Assembly: GCA_944387405.1 (NCBI GenBank)
Contig: CALXET010000001.1
Span: 124,001 to 188,000 of the forward strand
Length of the DNA stretch: 64,000 bases
DNA from: an uncultured Clostridia bacterium
GTDB taxonomy: Bacteria; Bacillota; Clostridia; TANB77; CAG-508
Direction of reading: 5' to 3'
Made by a program: the position numbers and the translations under genes. Position 1 is the first letter of the stretch. Each line of letters begins with the position of its first letter. Of the stretch, positions 9,426-19,453 are shown one piece after another. The notes beneath the pieces were generated by a model that worked only from the letters and a program-made list of their open reading frames with translations, was not told where the DNA came from and did not search any database.

Positions 9426-10400
9426 ATGCAAAAGATGAGAAATGAAAAGGGCATAACATTAGTTGTTTTAATTTTAACAATGATTTTGCTTGTTATTATA
9501 GCTGCAATTTCTATTGACTATGCTTTTGATGGTATAGCGTATAGTCAAGAAAGAAAATTGCTTACAGAAGTAGAAGAAGTTCAACAGGCAGTTATGGAAA
9601 AATATACTGAACTTAGTCAATTAGATGTTGAAAAAGATGCAAATTCTTATAATGATATTGCAAGTTCTATTGATCCTTCTACACTTGAAGAATATTCTAG
9701 TATACTTAAACATACATACACAGATGATAGATCTGTTGAGCCTGATAAAAAATACTATACTTTATCTGCAAAGCAATTAGAAGATTTGGATGTTGTAGTA
9801 AAAAATGGTGTTCCAGATAATGAAGTAGAAACTGGTGGCTTAAAAGATAGTAATGGAGATTATGTTTTATATATTGTTAACTTTTACTATGGAGAAGTTT
9901 TAAACATATATTCATATGATGATTATAAAACAGAACATTCTGGACAACTTTTATATACTATTGGAAGAAGTGATGATGATACAAATGATTCTTCACTAAT
10001 TGGAAGTTTCAAATGGAATGGTAATACAACATTAGATGAGATAAGTGGACTTAAAATATCAATAGATACTGAATATAATACTAGAAACAGGAGAAGTCTT
10101 ATCACTTTTAATATAAGAAATAATTCTGATGAAACAAAAGTATTAAATGATATAACACTTAATTCAGAAAATAATTTAAGTTCAGTAAGTATGTATTCAT
10201 CTAATAATAACAATTATGAAATTAGCAGTGATGATGATAATAATATATATATTACATTAAGTGATTATGGCAAAAAGAATCTTCCTAAAATTAGCCCAGG
10301 AAGGTCATTAGAAATTAAAGTTTATGTGACTTTTAGTTCTACACCTAATGGAAATATTAATGTAATAGATTTTAACCGGTATTTAAAAGGAGGTTTTTAG
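9426..10400 (+). CDS. Prepilin-like secreted or surface protein
   Basis: The N-terminus has a short basic leader, then EKGITLVVLILTMILL, a G-[IF]-T-L type IV prepilin signature with a long hydrophobic helix; the usual Glu at +5 is absent. The rest is a Ser/Asp/Asn-rich outer domain with no family I recognise. The ATG at 9426 has AAAGGAGAT upstream. The frame contains CGG at 10377-10379. Unshifted, it ends at 10400 and overlaps the ribosome site and start of murB. With a CGG shift it ends at 10386, just before that AAAGGAGG. It is probably co-transcribed with murB. Confidence 0.65.
   Translation: MQKMRNEKGITLVVLILTMILLVIIAAISIDYAFDGIAYSQERKLLTEVEEVQQAVMEKYTELSQLDVEKDANSYNDIASSIDPSTLEEYSSILKHTYTDDRSVEPDKKYYTLSAKQLEDLDVVVKNGVPDNEVETGGLKDSNGDYVLYIVNFYYGEVLNIYSYDDYKTEHSGQLLYTIGRSDDDTNDSSLIGSFKWNGNTTLDEISGLKISIDTEYNTRNRRSLITFNIRNNSDETKVLNDITLNSENNLSSVSMYSSNNNNYEISSDDDNNIYITLSDYGKKNLPKISPGRSLEIKVYVTFSSTPNGNINVIDFNRYLKGGF
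10377..10380 (+). other. Candidate CGGT +1 frameshift site near the end of an ORF
   Basis: AAC CGG TAT in frame. The +1 reading GGT ATT TAA ends the protein at 10386, clear of the downstream ribosome site. Suggestive only. Confidence 0.4.
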
Positions 10401-11300
10401 TGGATTCATATTATGATAAACTTATCCAAAAAATTGATAAATCTGATATTTTAATAGATGAGAAGATGAGTAGGCATACTTCATTTAATATTGGTGGTGT
10501 TGCTGATTATTTCATAAATGCAAGAAATGTTTCAGATTTAAAATATATATTAAAAATTTCAAAAGAATATAATGTAGATACATTTATTATAGGAAATGGT
10601 ACTAATATTCTAGTAAAAGATAAAGGTTATAGAGGAGCTATAATTAAATTACATATGAATAATATAACTTTTTATAAAGATAAAGTTATAGCAGAAGCAG
10701 GGGCAAATTTAATACTTGTTTCAAAAAAAGCATCAGATTTAGGGTTTACTGGATTTGAAGGTTTATCTGGCATCCCAGGTACAATCGGTGGAGCTGTAAG
10801 AATGAATGCAGGAGCTTTCCGGAAATGAAATAAAAGATATTTTACTTGAAACTAAATATTTAGATGAAAATTTAGAAGAACACATTATAGATAATAAAGA
10901 ACATCATTTTGAATACAGGAACAGCATTTTTTCTAATAATAAATATATTATTCTAGAAAGTACTTTTAAATTAGAAAAAGGAGATATAAATCTTATAACA
11001 GATAAAATTAAAGAAAACACATTAAAAAGAACAACATCACAACCTTTAGATAAAAAAAGTGCAGGTAGTACTTTTAAACGAGGAGATGGATTTATTACAG
11101 CTAAATTAATAGATGAAGCTGGACTAAAAGGATATAGAATTGGTGGTGCTCAGATTTCTGAAAAGCATGCTGGTTTTATAATAAATGATAATAATGCTAC
11201 AGCAGGTGATATTATTAAATTAATTAAATATACTAAAGATGTAATTAAGAAAAAATTCGATAAAGATATTGAATCAGAAGTAATAGTAATTGGTGAATAA
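10400..11300 (+). CDS. murB: UDP-N-acetylenolpyruvoylglucosamine reductase, needs +1 frameshift
   Basis: MurB is the FAD-dependent reductase that makes UDP-N-acetylmuramate for peptidoglycan. The first part has the FAD-binding HTSFNIGG and GNGTNILV. The second has SAGSTFKRG and the catalytic-Glu C-terminal region. The frame breaks at GCT TTC CGG AAA TGA (CGG 10820-10822). Dropping the C gives AGAF-GNEIKD, which matches the family pattern NAGAYGGEI residue for residue. Total length is 3n+1. The GTG start at 10400 follows AAAGGAGG. The enzyme is essential, so a silent pseudogene is unlikely. Confidence 0.9.
10820..10823 (+). other. CGGA +1 frameshift site in murB
   Basis: P-site codon TTC, then CGGA. 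Zero frame stops two codons later; the +1 frame continues for 160 residues of MurB. The restored residue is the conserved Gly after AGA[YF]. Confidence 0.88.
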
Positions 11301-11326
11301 TTTTAAAGCAAGAAAGGATAATTTAG

Positions 11327-12898
11327 ATGTTAGGATTTTTTAATTGGTTTAATGGAAAGACAAAAATAAAAAGATGGATTTTAATTATTTTAATAGGTAT
11401 TGTATGTACATGTTTTGCTTTTACATATGTTTTACAAACAAACATTTTGAAACCAGAAGATATTTTAAAAATAGTATTAATGTTTGCAATTGGATTTTCA
11501 ATGATTATAATCGGCATAGTTTTTATTCAAAAAAGAACGATGGAAATAGTTGTTGAAGCAAATAATAAGTTTTCAGAAAAAGGAAAAAAAGCTAATCTTA
11601 ATATGAAAAGCTTAATCTTTAATAGAACTATTTATAATGAAGGCCCTAAGATTGTTGTAATCGGTGGAGGAAATGGATTAAATACAGTTATAAAAGGTTT
11701 AAAAAAATATACAAATAATATTACTGCAATTGTTACTTTATCTGATTATGGAAAAATTGATACTAAATCTAGAGAAATTTTAAATACACTTCCATTTGAT
11801 GATATTACAGAAAGTATAGTTGCTCTTTCTGATAAAGAAGAATTAATGGACATGCTTATGAATTGGAAATTTAAAAATCCAAAACTTAAAGATATAAAAT
11901 TTGGTGATGTCTTTTTATTAGCAATGAATGAAATGTTTGATAATTTGTCAGAAGGTATTCAAAAAAGTACAGAAGTTTTAAATATTACAGGTAAAGTTTT
12001 ACCATCAACATTAGATGAAATTAAAATATGTGCGGAACTTGAAGATGGAACAACAGTAGAAAGCAAAGAGAAGATTCCAGAGATGGTTTATGAGAAGGTT
12101 TCTAAGATTGATAGAATATATATTACTCCATCTAATTGTAAGCCAGCTCCAGGAGTTTTAGAGGCAATTGAAGAAGCTGATGCAATAATAATCGGACCTG
12201 GAAGTTTATATACTAACGTATTACCCAATTTATTAGTTAAAAATATTTCTAAAACAATTAAAGAATCAAAGGCAATTAAAATATATGTTACAAACTTAAT
12301 GACTGAGCCAGGACAAACAGATAATTATTCTATATCTGATCATTTAGACGCTATATTTGATCATTTAGGTAAAAATATTATAGATTATTGTTTAGCTGAC
12401 ACAGGAGAGATTGTTCCTGAATATATAAGAAAATATAATTTAGAAGGTGCTGATGTCGTAGACCAAGACATTGATAAAGTTACTAAAAAAGGAATTAAAA
12501 TAATTCAAAAACATTTATCAATGATTGATGGAAATTATATAAGACATAATCCAGATAGTATTGCAACTACAGTTATGGAGTTAATTTGTAATGATTTAAA
12601 ATTTAGAGATAAACAAGCAACTCCTCAATACTTATTCTTAAATTCAGTACTTGAAGAAGAAAAGAAGAGTGAGAAAAAAAGAGTTAAAAGTAATAGAAAA
12701 GATAAAAGAGAAAGAGAAAAATCTATTGAGCAAGCTAGAAACAGAGTTAATCAAAAACGTGGGAAGAAAAGAAGTAAATTTAATACTAAATATAGAGATA
12801 GAATAGAGTCTATTCAATCTACTGCTGAAAAGAAAAACGAGAATCTTAAATTATATAAAGAGATGGAAAGATTAGATTTGAAAAATAAGCAAAAATAA
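11327..12898 (+). CDS. yvcK: YvcK/CofD-like family protein with N-terminal membrane anchor
   Basis: The core (about residues 105-410) is the UPF0052/YvcK fold with VVIGGGNGLNTVIKGLK, LSDYGK and IIIGPGSLYTNVLPNL. B. subtilis YvcK affects cell shape and growth on gluconeogenic carbon sources and binds UDP-sugars. Two hydrophobic segments near residues 15-65 tether this copy to the membrane, and a basic tail of about 75 residues follows the core. The start ATG has AAAGGA upstream. It lies close behind murB, in the cell-wall gene group. Confidence 0.85.
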   Translation: MLGFFNWFNGKTKIKRWILIILIGIVCTCFAFTYVLQTNILKPEDILKIVLMFAIGFSMIIIGIVFIQKRTMEIVVEANNKFSEKGKKANLNMKSLIFNRTIYNEGPKIVVIGGGNGLNTVIKGLKKYTNNITAIVTLSDYGKIDTKSREILNTLPFDDITESIVALSDKEELMDMLMNWKFKNPKLKDIKFGDVFLLAMNEMFDNLSEGIQKSTEVLNITGKVLPSTLDEIKICAELEDGTTVESKEKIPEMVYEKVSKIDRIYITPSNCKPAPGVLEAIEEADAIIIGPGSLYTNVLPNLLVKNISKTIKESKAIKIYVTNLMTEPGQTDNYSISDHLDAIFDHLGKNIIDYCLADTGEIVPEYIRKYNLEGADVVDQDIDKVTKKGIKIIQKHLSMIDGNYIRHNPDSIATTVMELICNDLKFRDKQATPQYLFLNSVLEEEKKSEKKRVKSNRKDKREREKSIEQARNRVNQKRGKKRSKFNTKYRDRIESIQSTAEKKNENLKLYKEMERLDLKNKQK

Positions 12899-12961
12899 AA
12901 TCAAAATAATAAAAAATAAAAATCAAAAGAAAAATAATTATATATTAGGAGAAATGTACAA

Positions 12962-14998
12962 ATGAAAATTAGTAAAAAAGGATTAGAACTACAAAATGGA
13001 ATCACAAAAGAGTGGGTTATATCAAATGGTATAGGTGGTTTTTCAAGCCAAACAGTACTTGGAATTAATACAAGAAAATATCATGGACTTTTAGTAGCAC
13101 CACTAGATCCTCCTTCAAGACGATTTGTTGTTTTATCAAAAGTAGATGAAAGCATAACATATGAAGATAATAATGAAGAGAAGATATTATATTCTAATGT
13201 TTGCAAAAACTATATTTCTGAAGGATATAAAAATTTAAAATCTTTTGAAAAAGTATATAATCCAATATTTGAATATGAGATAGATGGTATTAAGATTGAA
13301 AAACAAATTTGTATGCTATATGGTAAAAATACAGTTTGTATTACATATAATATTAAGAATCTAAATAGAGATTTTATATTTAAAATTACACCTCTATTAA
13401 ATTTTAGAGATTTTCATTGTATAAATAATAATCATGAATATAAAATAAAACAAAAAGTAGATGATAAAAAAGTTAAAGTTATTATAGATTCTAATAATGT
13501 ATATCCAGTATACATGTGCATAAATGAAGGAAAATACGTTAAACACGACAATGATAGCTTTAAAAATATGTATTATATTGAAGAAGAGAAAAGAGGTTTT
13601 TATCCTGAAGAAAATCTTGCAATTGCAGGTAGATATGAAGTTTTAGTTAAAGCATATGAAAGAAAGCGAATTTCATTTATATGTTCGCTAGATGAAAATA
13701 TAGACGAGATTGATGGCTTTGAGGTTATAAATGATGAAAAAGAAAGACTAGATAGTATTGTTTCTGCTTCAGGGCTTATAAATAATGAAATTGTTCTTTC
13801 AGAGAAAAATAAAGAAAAAAACGAGATAATGAGAGATTTAGTTATAAATTCAGATTTATTTATAACATATAGACCAAAATTTGCATTACATACGATTATT
13901 GCAGGGTTCCCATGGTTTTTAGACTGGGGAAGAGATGCTCTAATATCTTTTGAAGGATTATTACTTGTAACTAAAAGATATGAACTTGCAAAAGAAATAC
14001 TATTGATGTTTACAAGAGATATAAAATATGGACTAATTCCAAATGGATATTCAGGATTTGATAGTAGGCCTTTATATAATAGTGTAGATAGTTCACTTTT
14101 ACTTTTTGAACAAGTTCAAAAATATATAGATTATACTGGAGATTATAAATTTATAAAAGCAAATTTATATAATATTATGAAAAATATTATAAAAATGTTT
14201 AAAAAGGGTATTAATATTGATGATAGTAATATTTTTGTAGATACAGATGGATTAGTATCTGCAGGGACAGAAAATACCCAGTTAACGTGGATGGATGTTA
14301 AAATTGGTGATTTTGCTGTTACTCCTAGAAATGGCAAAGCAGTTGAAATAAATGCTCTTTGGTATAATGCGCTTAAGGTTACAGAATCTTTAGCAAAAGA
14401 ATTTAAAGATAATACTACTTTAGAAGATTGTAAAGAATTGGCTAAAAAAGTAAAAAATTCGTTTAGAAATAAATTTTATAATAAAGATAAAAAATGTTTG
14501 TATGATGTTATAGGAGATGATAAAGTTAGACCTAATCAATTATTTGCGATTTCGCTTACTTATCCAGTTATAACTATAACTACAAGTAAAGCAAAAGATA
14601 TCTTTGAGACTGTAAAAAACGAACTTGTTACTAAATATGGTATTGCCACATTAAGTAAAAAAGAAAAAGAATATGTTGGAATATATTCAGGTGATAGTTT
14701 TAAAAGAGATATGACTTACCATCAAGGAGTAACTTGGCCTTGGCTTACAGACTTATATGTTTCAGCATTCGAAAACATAATTAAGGCAGAAAAAGATAAA
14801 GAAGAAAAGAAGAAATTAGAAGAAGCATATAATAAATATGTTTCTAAGATGAAAAAAACATATACTAAAGCTTTGTATGAAGATGCATGTGTTGGAAATT
14901 TATCTGAAATATATGATTCTATAAAACCATATAATCCAGGAGGAACCACAGCTCAAGCATGGAGCTTAGCAATGGTTATAAAACTTATGCAAAAATAG
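12962..14998 (+). CDS. Glycogen debranching enzyme (amylo-alpha-1,6-glucosidase type)
   Basis: 678 residues. The N-terminal domain starts with NGIGGFSSQTVLG and the TRKYHGLLVA motif of bacterial/archaeal GDE_N. A C-terminal (alpha/alpha)6 barrel follows, with GFPWFLDWGRDALIS, NGYSGFDSRPLYN, TWMDVK and GVTWPWL. It should hydrolyse alpha-1,6 branch stubs in glycogen-like reserves, useful to a spore former. AGGAG precedes the ATG. The holA start follows within 20 bases. Confidence 0.9.
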   Translation: MKISKKGLELQNGITKEWVISNGIGGFSSQTVLGINTRKYHGLLVAPLDPPSRRFVVLSKVDESITYEDNNEEKILYSNVCKNYISEGYKNLKSFEKVYNPIFEYEIDGIKIEKQICMLYGKNTVCITYNIKNLNRDFIFKITPLLNFRDFHCINNNHEYKIKQKVDDKKVKVIIDSNNVYPVYMCINEGKYVKHDNDSFKNMYYIEEEKRGFYPEENLAIAGRYEVLVKAYERKRISFICSLDENIDEIDGFEVINDEKERLDSIVSASGLINNEIVLSEKNKEKNEIMRDLVINSDLFITYRPKFALHTIIAGFPWFLDWGRDALISFEGLLLVTKRYELAKEILLMFTRDIKYGLIPNGYSGFDSRPLYNSVDSSLLLFEQVQKYIDYTGDYKFIKANLYNIMKNIIKMFKKGINIDDSNIFVDTDGLVSAGTENTQLTWMDVKIGDFAVTPRNGKAVEINALWYNALKVTESLAKEFKDNTTLEDCKELAKKVKNSFRNKFYNKDKKCLYDVIGDDKVRPNQLFAISLTYPVITITTSKAKDIFETVKNELVTKYGIATLSKKEKEYVGIYSGDSFKRDMTYHQGVTWPWLTDLYVSAFENIIKAEKDKEEKKKLEEAYNKYVSKMKKTYTKALYEDACVGNLSEIYDSIKPYNPGGTTAQAWSLAMVIKLMQK

Positions 14999-15016
14999 AT
15001 ATAGGAGGAATGTTTT

Positions 15017-16021
15017 TTGAGTACTGATAATAATTCTAATCTAAAATCACTATATTTGTTTTATGGACCTGAAAAATTTTTATTAGAAGAAGTTTTAAAG
15101 AAAATAAAAAAATCTTTTGGAAAATTACAAAAAGGTATAAATTACATTGAAATAGGAGAAAATAATGTACTAGATATTATTAGTAATCTAGAAACGCCAC
15201 CATTTGGATTTGATAAAAAATTAATTATTGTAAAAAACTCAGGACTTTTTAAAAAAGATTCTAAAAACGGAAATATAGTTCAAAACAGAAACAAAATCGA
15301 AGAGTATTTAAATAATAATTTTGAATATGTTAAAGATTATAATATTTTAATTTTTATAGAAGAGGATGCTCTTAAAAATTTAAATTTATATAAATTTATT
15401 CAAAAAAATGGAATGGTTCAAGAATTTATATTCTTAAAACCAATTCAAATTAAAGATAGATTAAAGAAAATTGCTTTAGCTTATAAAGTTAATATTTCTG
15501 ATTCAGATTTAATGTATTTTATAGATTTAGTTGGAACTAATATGCAGGATTTAATTAATGAAATAAGAAAATTGATTGAATATGCAGGTCCTGGTGGAGA
15601 AATAAAAAAAGAAGATATTGATTCATTAACAATTAAACAAATGCAAGCTATAATTTTTGATTTTACAGATAATATTGGAACTAAGAACATTTCTAAAGCC
15701 TTAGAGATATTAGATACTCTTGTATATAATAAAGAACCATATCAAAAGATTTTAATTACAGTATATAATCATTTTAAAAAGTTATATTTGCTGAAATTAT
15801 ATGAAAAATTACATAATCAATCAATAAGTATTGAAGAAGTACTGAATTTAAAGCCTAATCAAATGTTTTTAGTATCGAAATATAAAAAACAAGCTTATTA
15901 TTTTAAAGAAGAAGAACTTGAGAACATAATAACAGAACTTTCAGATTTAGATTTTAAATCAAAAAACGGATTAATAGATATTGAAGTAGGATTTAAATCT
16001 ATTTTATGCAAAAATTCATAA
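15017..16021 (+). CDS. holA: DNA polymerase III delta subunit
   Basis: HolA is the clamp-loader subunit that opens the sliding clamp. The conserved N-terminal FYGPEKFLLEE (here LFYGPEKF), EDALKN, and the domain-III collar helices with LYNKEPYQKILITVYNHFKKL are present. At 334 residues the length is normal. The start is TTG at 15017: GGAGGA lies seven bases upstream, and the nearby ATG at 15010 is out of frame and stops at once. Confidence 0.92.
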   Translation: MSTDNNSNLKSLYLFYGPEKFLLEEVLKKIKKSFGKLQKGINYIEIGENNVLDIISNLETPPFGFDKKLIIVKNSGLFKKDSKNGNIVQNRNKIEEYLNNNFEYVKDYNILIFIEEDALKNLNLYKFIQKNGMVQEFIFLKPIQIKDRLKKIALAYKVNISDSDLMYFIDLVGTNMQDLINEIRKLIEYAGPGGEIKKEDIDSLTIKQMQAIIFDFTDNIGTKNISKALEILDTLVYNKEPYQKILITVYNHFKKLYLLKLYEKLHNQSISIEEVLNLKPNQMFLVSKYKKQAYYFKEEELENIITELSDLDFKSKNGLIDIEVGFKSILCKNS

Positions 16022-16087
16022 AAATATATTGTATTTAATTTTAATTATATATATAATTTTCTTGATTACAAAAGAGGAGGATTAATA

Positions 16088-17182
16088 ATGGAACAAAAGA
16101 AACCAGGTATACCACTTGTGGCATTAATAATATTTTTCGTATTAATAATTGGAATTATAGTAACATGTTTAATTATTTTATCTACTAATTCTTCAAGTGA
16201 CGTTCCACAAAGAAATCTTTATGGTAACACAAATACAAACCAAACAGAGAATGCTGTTGTGAATAATATTGAACAGCCACCTGCAGAACAAGGAAACGAA
16301 ACAGGAACTGATGTTCCTCTTACAGATGAATCTGTAATTAATGCATATAAATTAGCAGGAAATTATAATGTTCCGGCAAAATATGCAATATATCAAAATG
16401 GTGATTTTACATCAGAGAACATTAGCGAAGTTTTAAAATTAAAAATTGCATTTGCTCAGCTTTCAGATGAAGAATTGAATTCTGGAAGTGTTACTAAAGC
16501 AAGAGTTGATGAATGTTTAACTCAAGTATTTGGAACTGCTGAAGGTGTAAATATGCAAACAGTTACGTTATTTGATGATTTTAATTTTAAACCAGGATAT
16601 GATATTTCATCATTTGATTATGATGCTCAAACTGAAACTTTTACAATTAGAAGACAAGGAATACAAAATGATGATCCTTGTTTAGTTACTGAAATAGTAA
16701 ATAAAGCTGTGTCATATAGTGATAGATTAGAAATATATGTAACACCAATGTATATAAAGACTGAAGATAGAGTGATTGATGGTGCTACAATTAAAGGTTA
16801 TACTTTAGCTTCTGGTTATGATTTTCAAAATCAAACATTTACTGATGAGCTTATTTCAGTAAGAAAAGAAGACTATTATAATTATTTTATTAGTGGAGAT
16901 ACTTTAGATATAGATAGATATAATTATGGATTAATAAGCCAAACAATTCAAGAACAAAGGCAAGATAAGTTAGATATTGCGACTTTACAACAATATAAAT
17001 ATACTTTTACTAAAAATGGAGATAATTATGTATTATCATCATTTGCAAAAGTTGTTGCTAATGAAGAAAAAAATCCTGAACAAGAAGGAACTGCAAATGA
17101 AGAAAATACAACTGCTCAAGAAAGTGCAAATACATCATCTGAAGATACAGAGTCAAACACAGTAGAAGTTACAGGTGAATAA
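16088..17182 (+). CDS. Single-pass membrane protein with extracellular domain, unknown
   Basis: I do not recognise the family. One N-terminal membrane segment (residues 9-33) is followed by an Asn/Thr/Glu-rich linker. A folded-looking domain of about 220 residues with alternating hydrophobic and acidic strands comes next. The last 40 residues are a Glu/Thr/Ser/Asn-rich disordered tail. There is no lipobox. GAGGAGG precedes the ATG. It stands alone between holA and a terminator, so function cannot be inferred from context. Confidence 0.7.
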   Translation: MEQKKPGIPLVALIIFFVLIIGIIVTCLIILSTNSSSDVPQRNLYGNTNTNQTENAVVNNIEQPPAEQGNETGTDVPLTDESVINAYKLAGNYNVPAKYAIYQNGDFTSENISEVLKLKIAFAQLSDEELNSGSVTKARVDECLTQVFGTAEGVNMQTVTLFDDFNFKPGYDISSFDYDAQTETFTIRRQGIQNDDPCLVTEIVNKAVSYSDRLEIYVTPMYIKTEDRVIDGATIKGYTLASGYDFQNQTFTDELISVRKEDYYNYFISGDTLDIDRYNYGLISQTIQEQRQDKLDIATLQQYKYTFTKNGDNYVLSSFAKVVANEEKNPEQEGTANEENTTAQESANTSSEDTESNTVEVTGE

Positions 17183-17189
17183 TAAAGAG

Positions 17190-17225
17190 AAAAATTAGAT
17201 AAATAGATATTTATCTAATTTTTTT
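17190..17225 (+). terminator. Terminator after the 16.1-kb gene
   Basis: Stem AAATTAGATAAA / TTTATCTAATTT with loop TAGATA, then a T run. Confidence 0.85.
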
Positions 17226-17307
17226 GTGTCTATTTTTAAATTATATATTTACTAAATTTATAAATATTTATATAATACCTTTATAATTATAGAGAGGGAG
17301 TTTTATT

Positions 17308-17829
17308 ATGATAGATGCAATAGTTTATGTTTCTTATGCTGGACATACAAAAAGATATGCACAGATGCTTTCAAGTAAATTAGGGATTCCATCTTATTCG
17401 TTAAAAGAGTCAAAAAAGAATATTTCCAAAAAGTCTGACATTATTTTTTTAACATGGGTTAGAGCAGGAAAACTTGTAAAATTAAAAAAAGTTAGATCAA
17501 GATATAATATAAAGGCTATTGGTGCAGTGGGAATGAGTAATCCATCTAAAGTAAATACAGCTAATTTGCAAAATAATAACAAAATAAATTTAACTAAAGA
17601 AAAATTCTTCTATCTTCCTGGCGGATTTAACATGGATAATTTAAAAGGAATTAATCTAACTTTAATGCTTGCTATGAAGAGAAGTCTAACTAAAATATCA
17701 GAATCTAGAAAACTTTCGTTAGAACAGAGACAGATGCTTGATATGTTAAATACTAATAAAGATAATGTTAAAGAAAATAATATTAGAGAAATATATAGTT
17801 GGTATATGAGAGAAAGTAAGAAAAAATAA
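17308..17829 (+). CDS. Flavodoxin-fold protein
   Basis: The N-terminus IDAIVYVSYAGHTKRYAQ has the beta strand plus S/T-rich phosphate loop (SYAGHTKR) expected for FMN binding in flavodoxins. A second strand DIIFLTWVRAGK and a later GAVGMSNPS segment fit the fold. The protein has 173 residues with a helical, basic C-terminus not typical of classical flavodoxin. It may be an electron carrier or a flavodoxin-like regulator. It has a good ribosome site (GAGAGGGAG) and its own terminator. Confidence 0.65.
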   Translation: MIDAIVYVSYAGHTKRYAQMLSSKLGIPSYSLKESKKNISKKSDIIFLTWVRAGKLVKLKKVRSRYNIKAIGAVGMSNPSKVNTANLQNNNKINLTKEKFFYLPGGFNMDNLKGINLTLMLAMKRSLTKISESRKLSLEQRQMLDMLNTNKDNVKENNIREIYSWYMRESKKK

Positions 17830-17860
17830 AACCACTTGAATTTAAGTGGTTTTATTTTTT
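17827..17860 (+). terminator. Terminator, convergent genes
   Basis: Perfect stem AAAACCACTT / AAGTGGTTTT with loop GAATTT, then T-rich. It separates the flavodoxin-like gene from the convergent minus-strand gene. Confidence 0.85.
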
Positions 17861-17885
17861 TGCTATTTATTTTTTTGCTATAAAA

Positions 17886-18362
17886 TTAATTATTTATTAT
17901 TTCATTATTTTCTTGTACATTTTCACTTTGTGATTGTTTTTTTGGAGGTCTACCTCTTTTGGAATTAAGTTTTCTCATTGGTTTTAATTTTTCCGCAGGA
18001 ATAATATCTGTTGAATCAACTAAAGGATTATCTTGATTTAATGCAATACCGTTTATGGCTAAAAGCTTTGTAAGCATTGCAGTATTCAATCTTAATTTAT
18101 TATATATTTCTATTTCTAGTTGTGCTTGTTTTACTTTGAATTCAACATTACTTGATAAGACAAATGCTATTAAAAATATTATTACTCCAACAGCAATCAT
18201 AACAACAGGAATTATTGAAGTTGGGTAATCAAGAAGTTCTATCAAAGTTCTTACAGCAAACCAAGAACCAACAAGTCCAATTATAACAAAAAGGTATATA
18301 AATATATATCTTCTTATTCTTAATAATGTTATTGTACGTTTAAAAGATTTTTCTTTATACAT
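17886..18362 (-). CDS. Two-helix membrane protein with AT-hook-like tail
   Basis: 158 residues of unknown family. Two membrane segments (about 17-37 and 50-72) form a hairpin. A cytoplasmic-type region follows, then a tail with SKRGRPPKK, an AT-hook core (RGRP flanked by basic residues), and a Gln/Asn-rich end. The incomplete first gene of the window has the same arrangement of membrane segment plus RGRP tail. Inference: the tails may touch AT-rich DNA or acidic lipid. It is transcribed divergently from spoIIIAA. Confidence 0.65.
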   Translation of the reverse strand: MYKEKSFKRTITLLRIRRYIFIYLFVIIGLVGSWFAVRTLIELLDYPTSIIPVVMIAVGVIIFLIAFVLSSNVEFKVKQAQLEIEIYNKLRLNTAMLTKLLAINGIALNQDNPLVDSTDIIPAEKLKPMRKLNSKRGRPPKKQSQSENVQENNEIINN

Positions 18363-18502
18363 TTAATTTTTCCCCCTATTTAAATACATACTTAAATAAT
18401 ACTTCATTTGTAAATAATAGTCAATAAAAATATTATACTATTTTGTTCTATTTTAACCAGCAAATGAATATACATATATTAGGACATTTTGGAGGGAATG
18501 TA

Positions 18503-19424
18503 ATGGAGATATTTAATTATTTTTCTAAAAATATTAAAGATGCTATAATAAGTAATTTAAAAATTGAAACATATCATTTTATTGAGGAAATTAGATTAAG
18601 GAATACTAAAAACATAATAATAAAATTAGCAGATAAAGAAATTGTTATTGATTACAAAGTAAGTTCTGAAGATTTAATAGAGACAATAAGTCTAATTAGT
18701 GAGAATTCAATTTATTCATATCAGAATCAGATATGTAATGGTTATATTACTGTAAAAGGTGGACATAGGGTTGGAATAACAGGAAATGTTGCTTTTGAAG
18801 ATAATCAAGTAATTAATATAAATTATATTTATAGTTTAAATTTTAGAATAGCAAGGGAAGTAATTGGTTGTAGTAATAGTGTAATAAAATATATTTGCAA
18901 TTATAGAAATAAAAAAATATATAATACATTAATTATTGGAAAACCTTCTAGTGGTAAAACTACACTTCTAAGAGACATTATTAGAAATTTAAGTAGTGGA
19001 ATTGAAGATTTCGAAAATAAAATAAAAATTCATTTTAATATTCGGAGTTGTTGATGAAAGAAGTGAAATTTCTGCAATGTATAAAGGAATTCCTCAGAAT
19101 AATTTAGGAGATAGGACAGATATATTAGAAAATATTCCAAAAACAATAGGAATGAAAATGCTTATAAGATCAATGGCACCAGATATTATTGTTGCAGATG
19201 AAATAGGAGGATTAAATGATGCAGAAGCAATAAATTATGTTGCTTGCTCAGGTGTTAGATGTATCTTTACAGCACATGGTGAGAGCTTAGAGGACTTATA
19301 CAAAAATCCTGAACTTAATAAATTAATCAATTTACATATTATAGATAGAATTCTTATATTGTCAGGAAATGAAAAAGGAAAAATAAGCAAAATATATAGA
19401 TTAGAAGGATTAAGGTATATTTAA
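18503..19424 (+). CDS. spoIIIAA: Stage III sporulation protein AA (ATPase), needs +1 frameshift
   Basis: SpoIIIAA is the mother-cell secretion-type ATPase of the SpoIIIA-SpoIIQ channel. Walker A is GKPSSGKTTLLRD. After the break come DERSEI, DILE, the Walker B region PDIIVADEIG and the C-terminal THGE-type segment (TAHGES). The frame breaks at ATT CGG AGT TGT TGA (CGG 19043-19045). Removing the C gives FNI-GVVDERSEI, the expected sequence. The ATG at 18503 is chosen because TGGAGGG lies six bases upstream. The length is 3n+1. Confidence 0.93.
19043..19046 (+). other. CGGA +1 frameshift site in spoIIIAA
   Basis: P-site codon ATT, then CGGA. The +1 frame gives Gly in front of VVDERSEI; zero frame stops three codons later. 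Confidence 0.9.
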
Positions 19425-19453
19425 TTATTTATTATTTTTATAACAGGTGAAAT

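Noticed and set aside
10803..10816. Internal Shine-Dalgarno stimulator upstream of the murB shift, as in prfB
   Set aside because: AGGAG does lie before this site, but the other nine sites lack one, so it is not part of the general signal.
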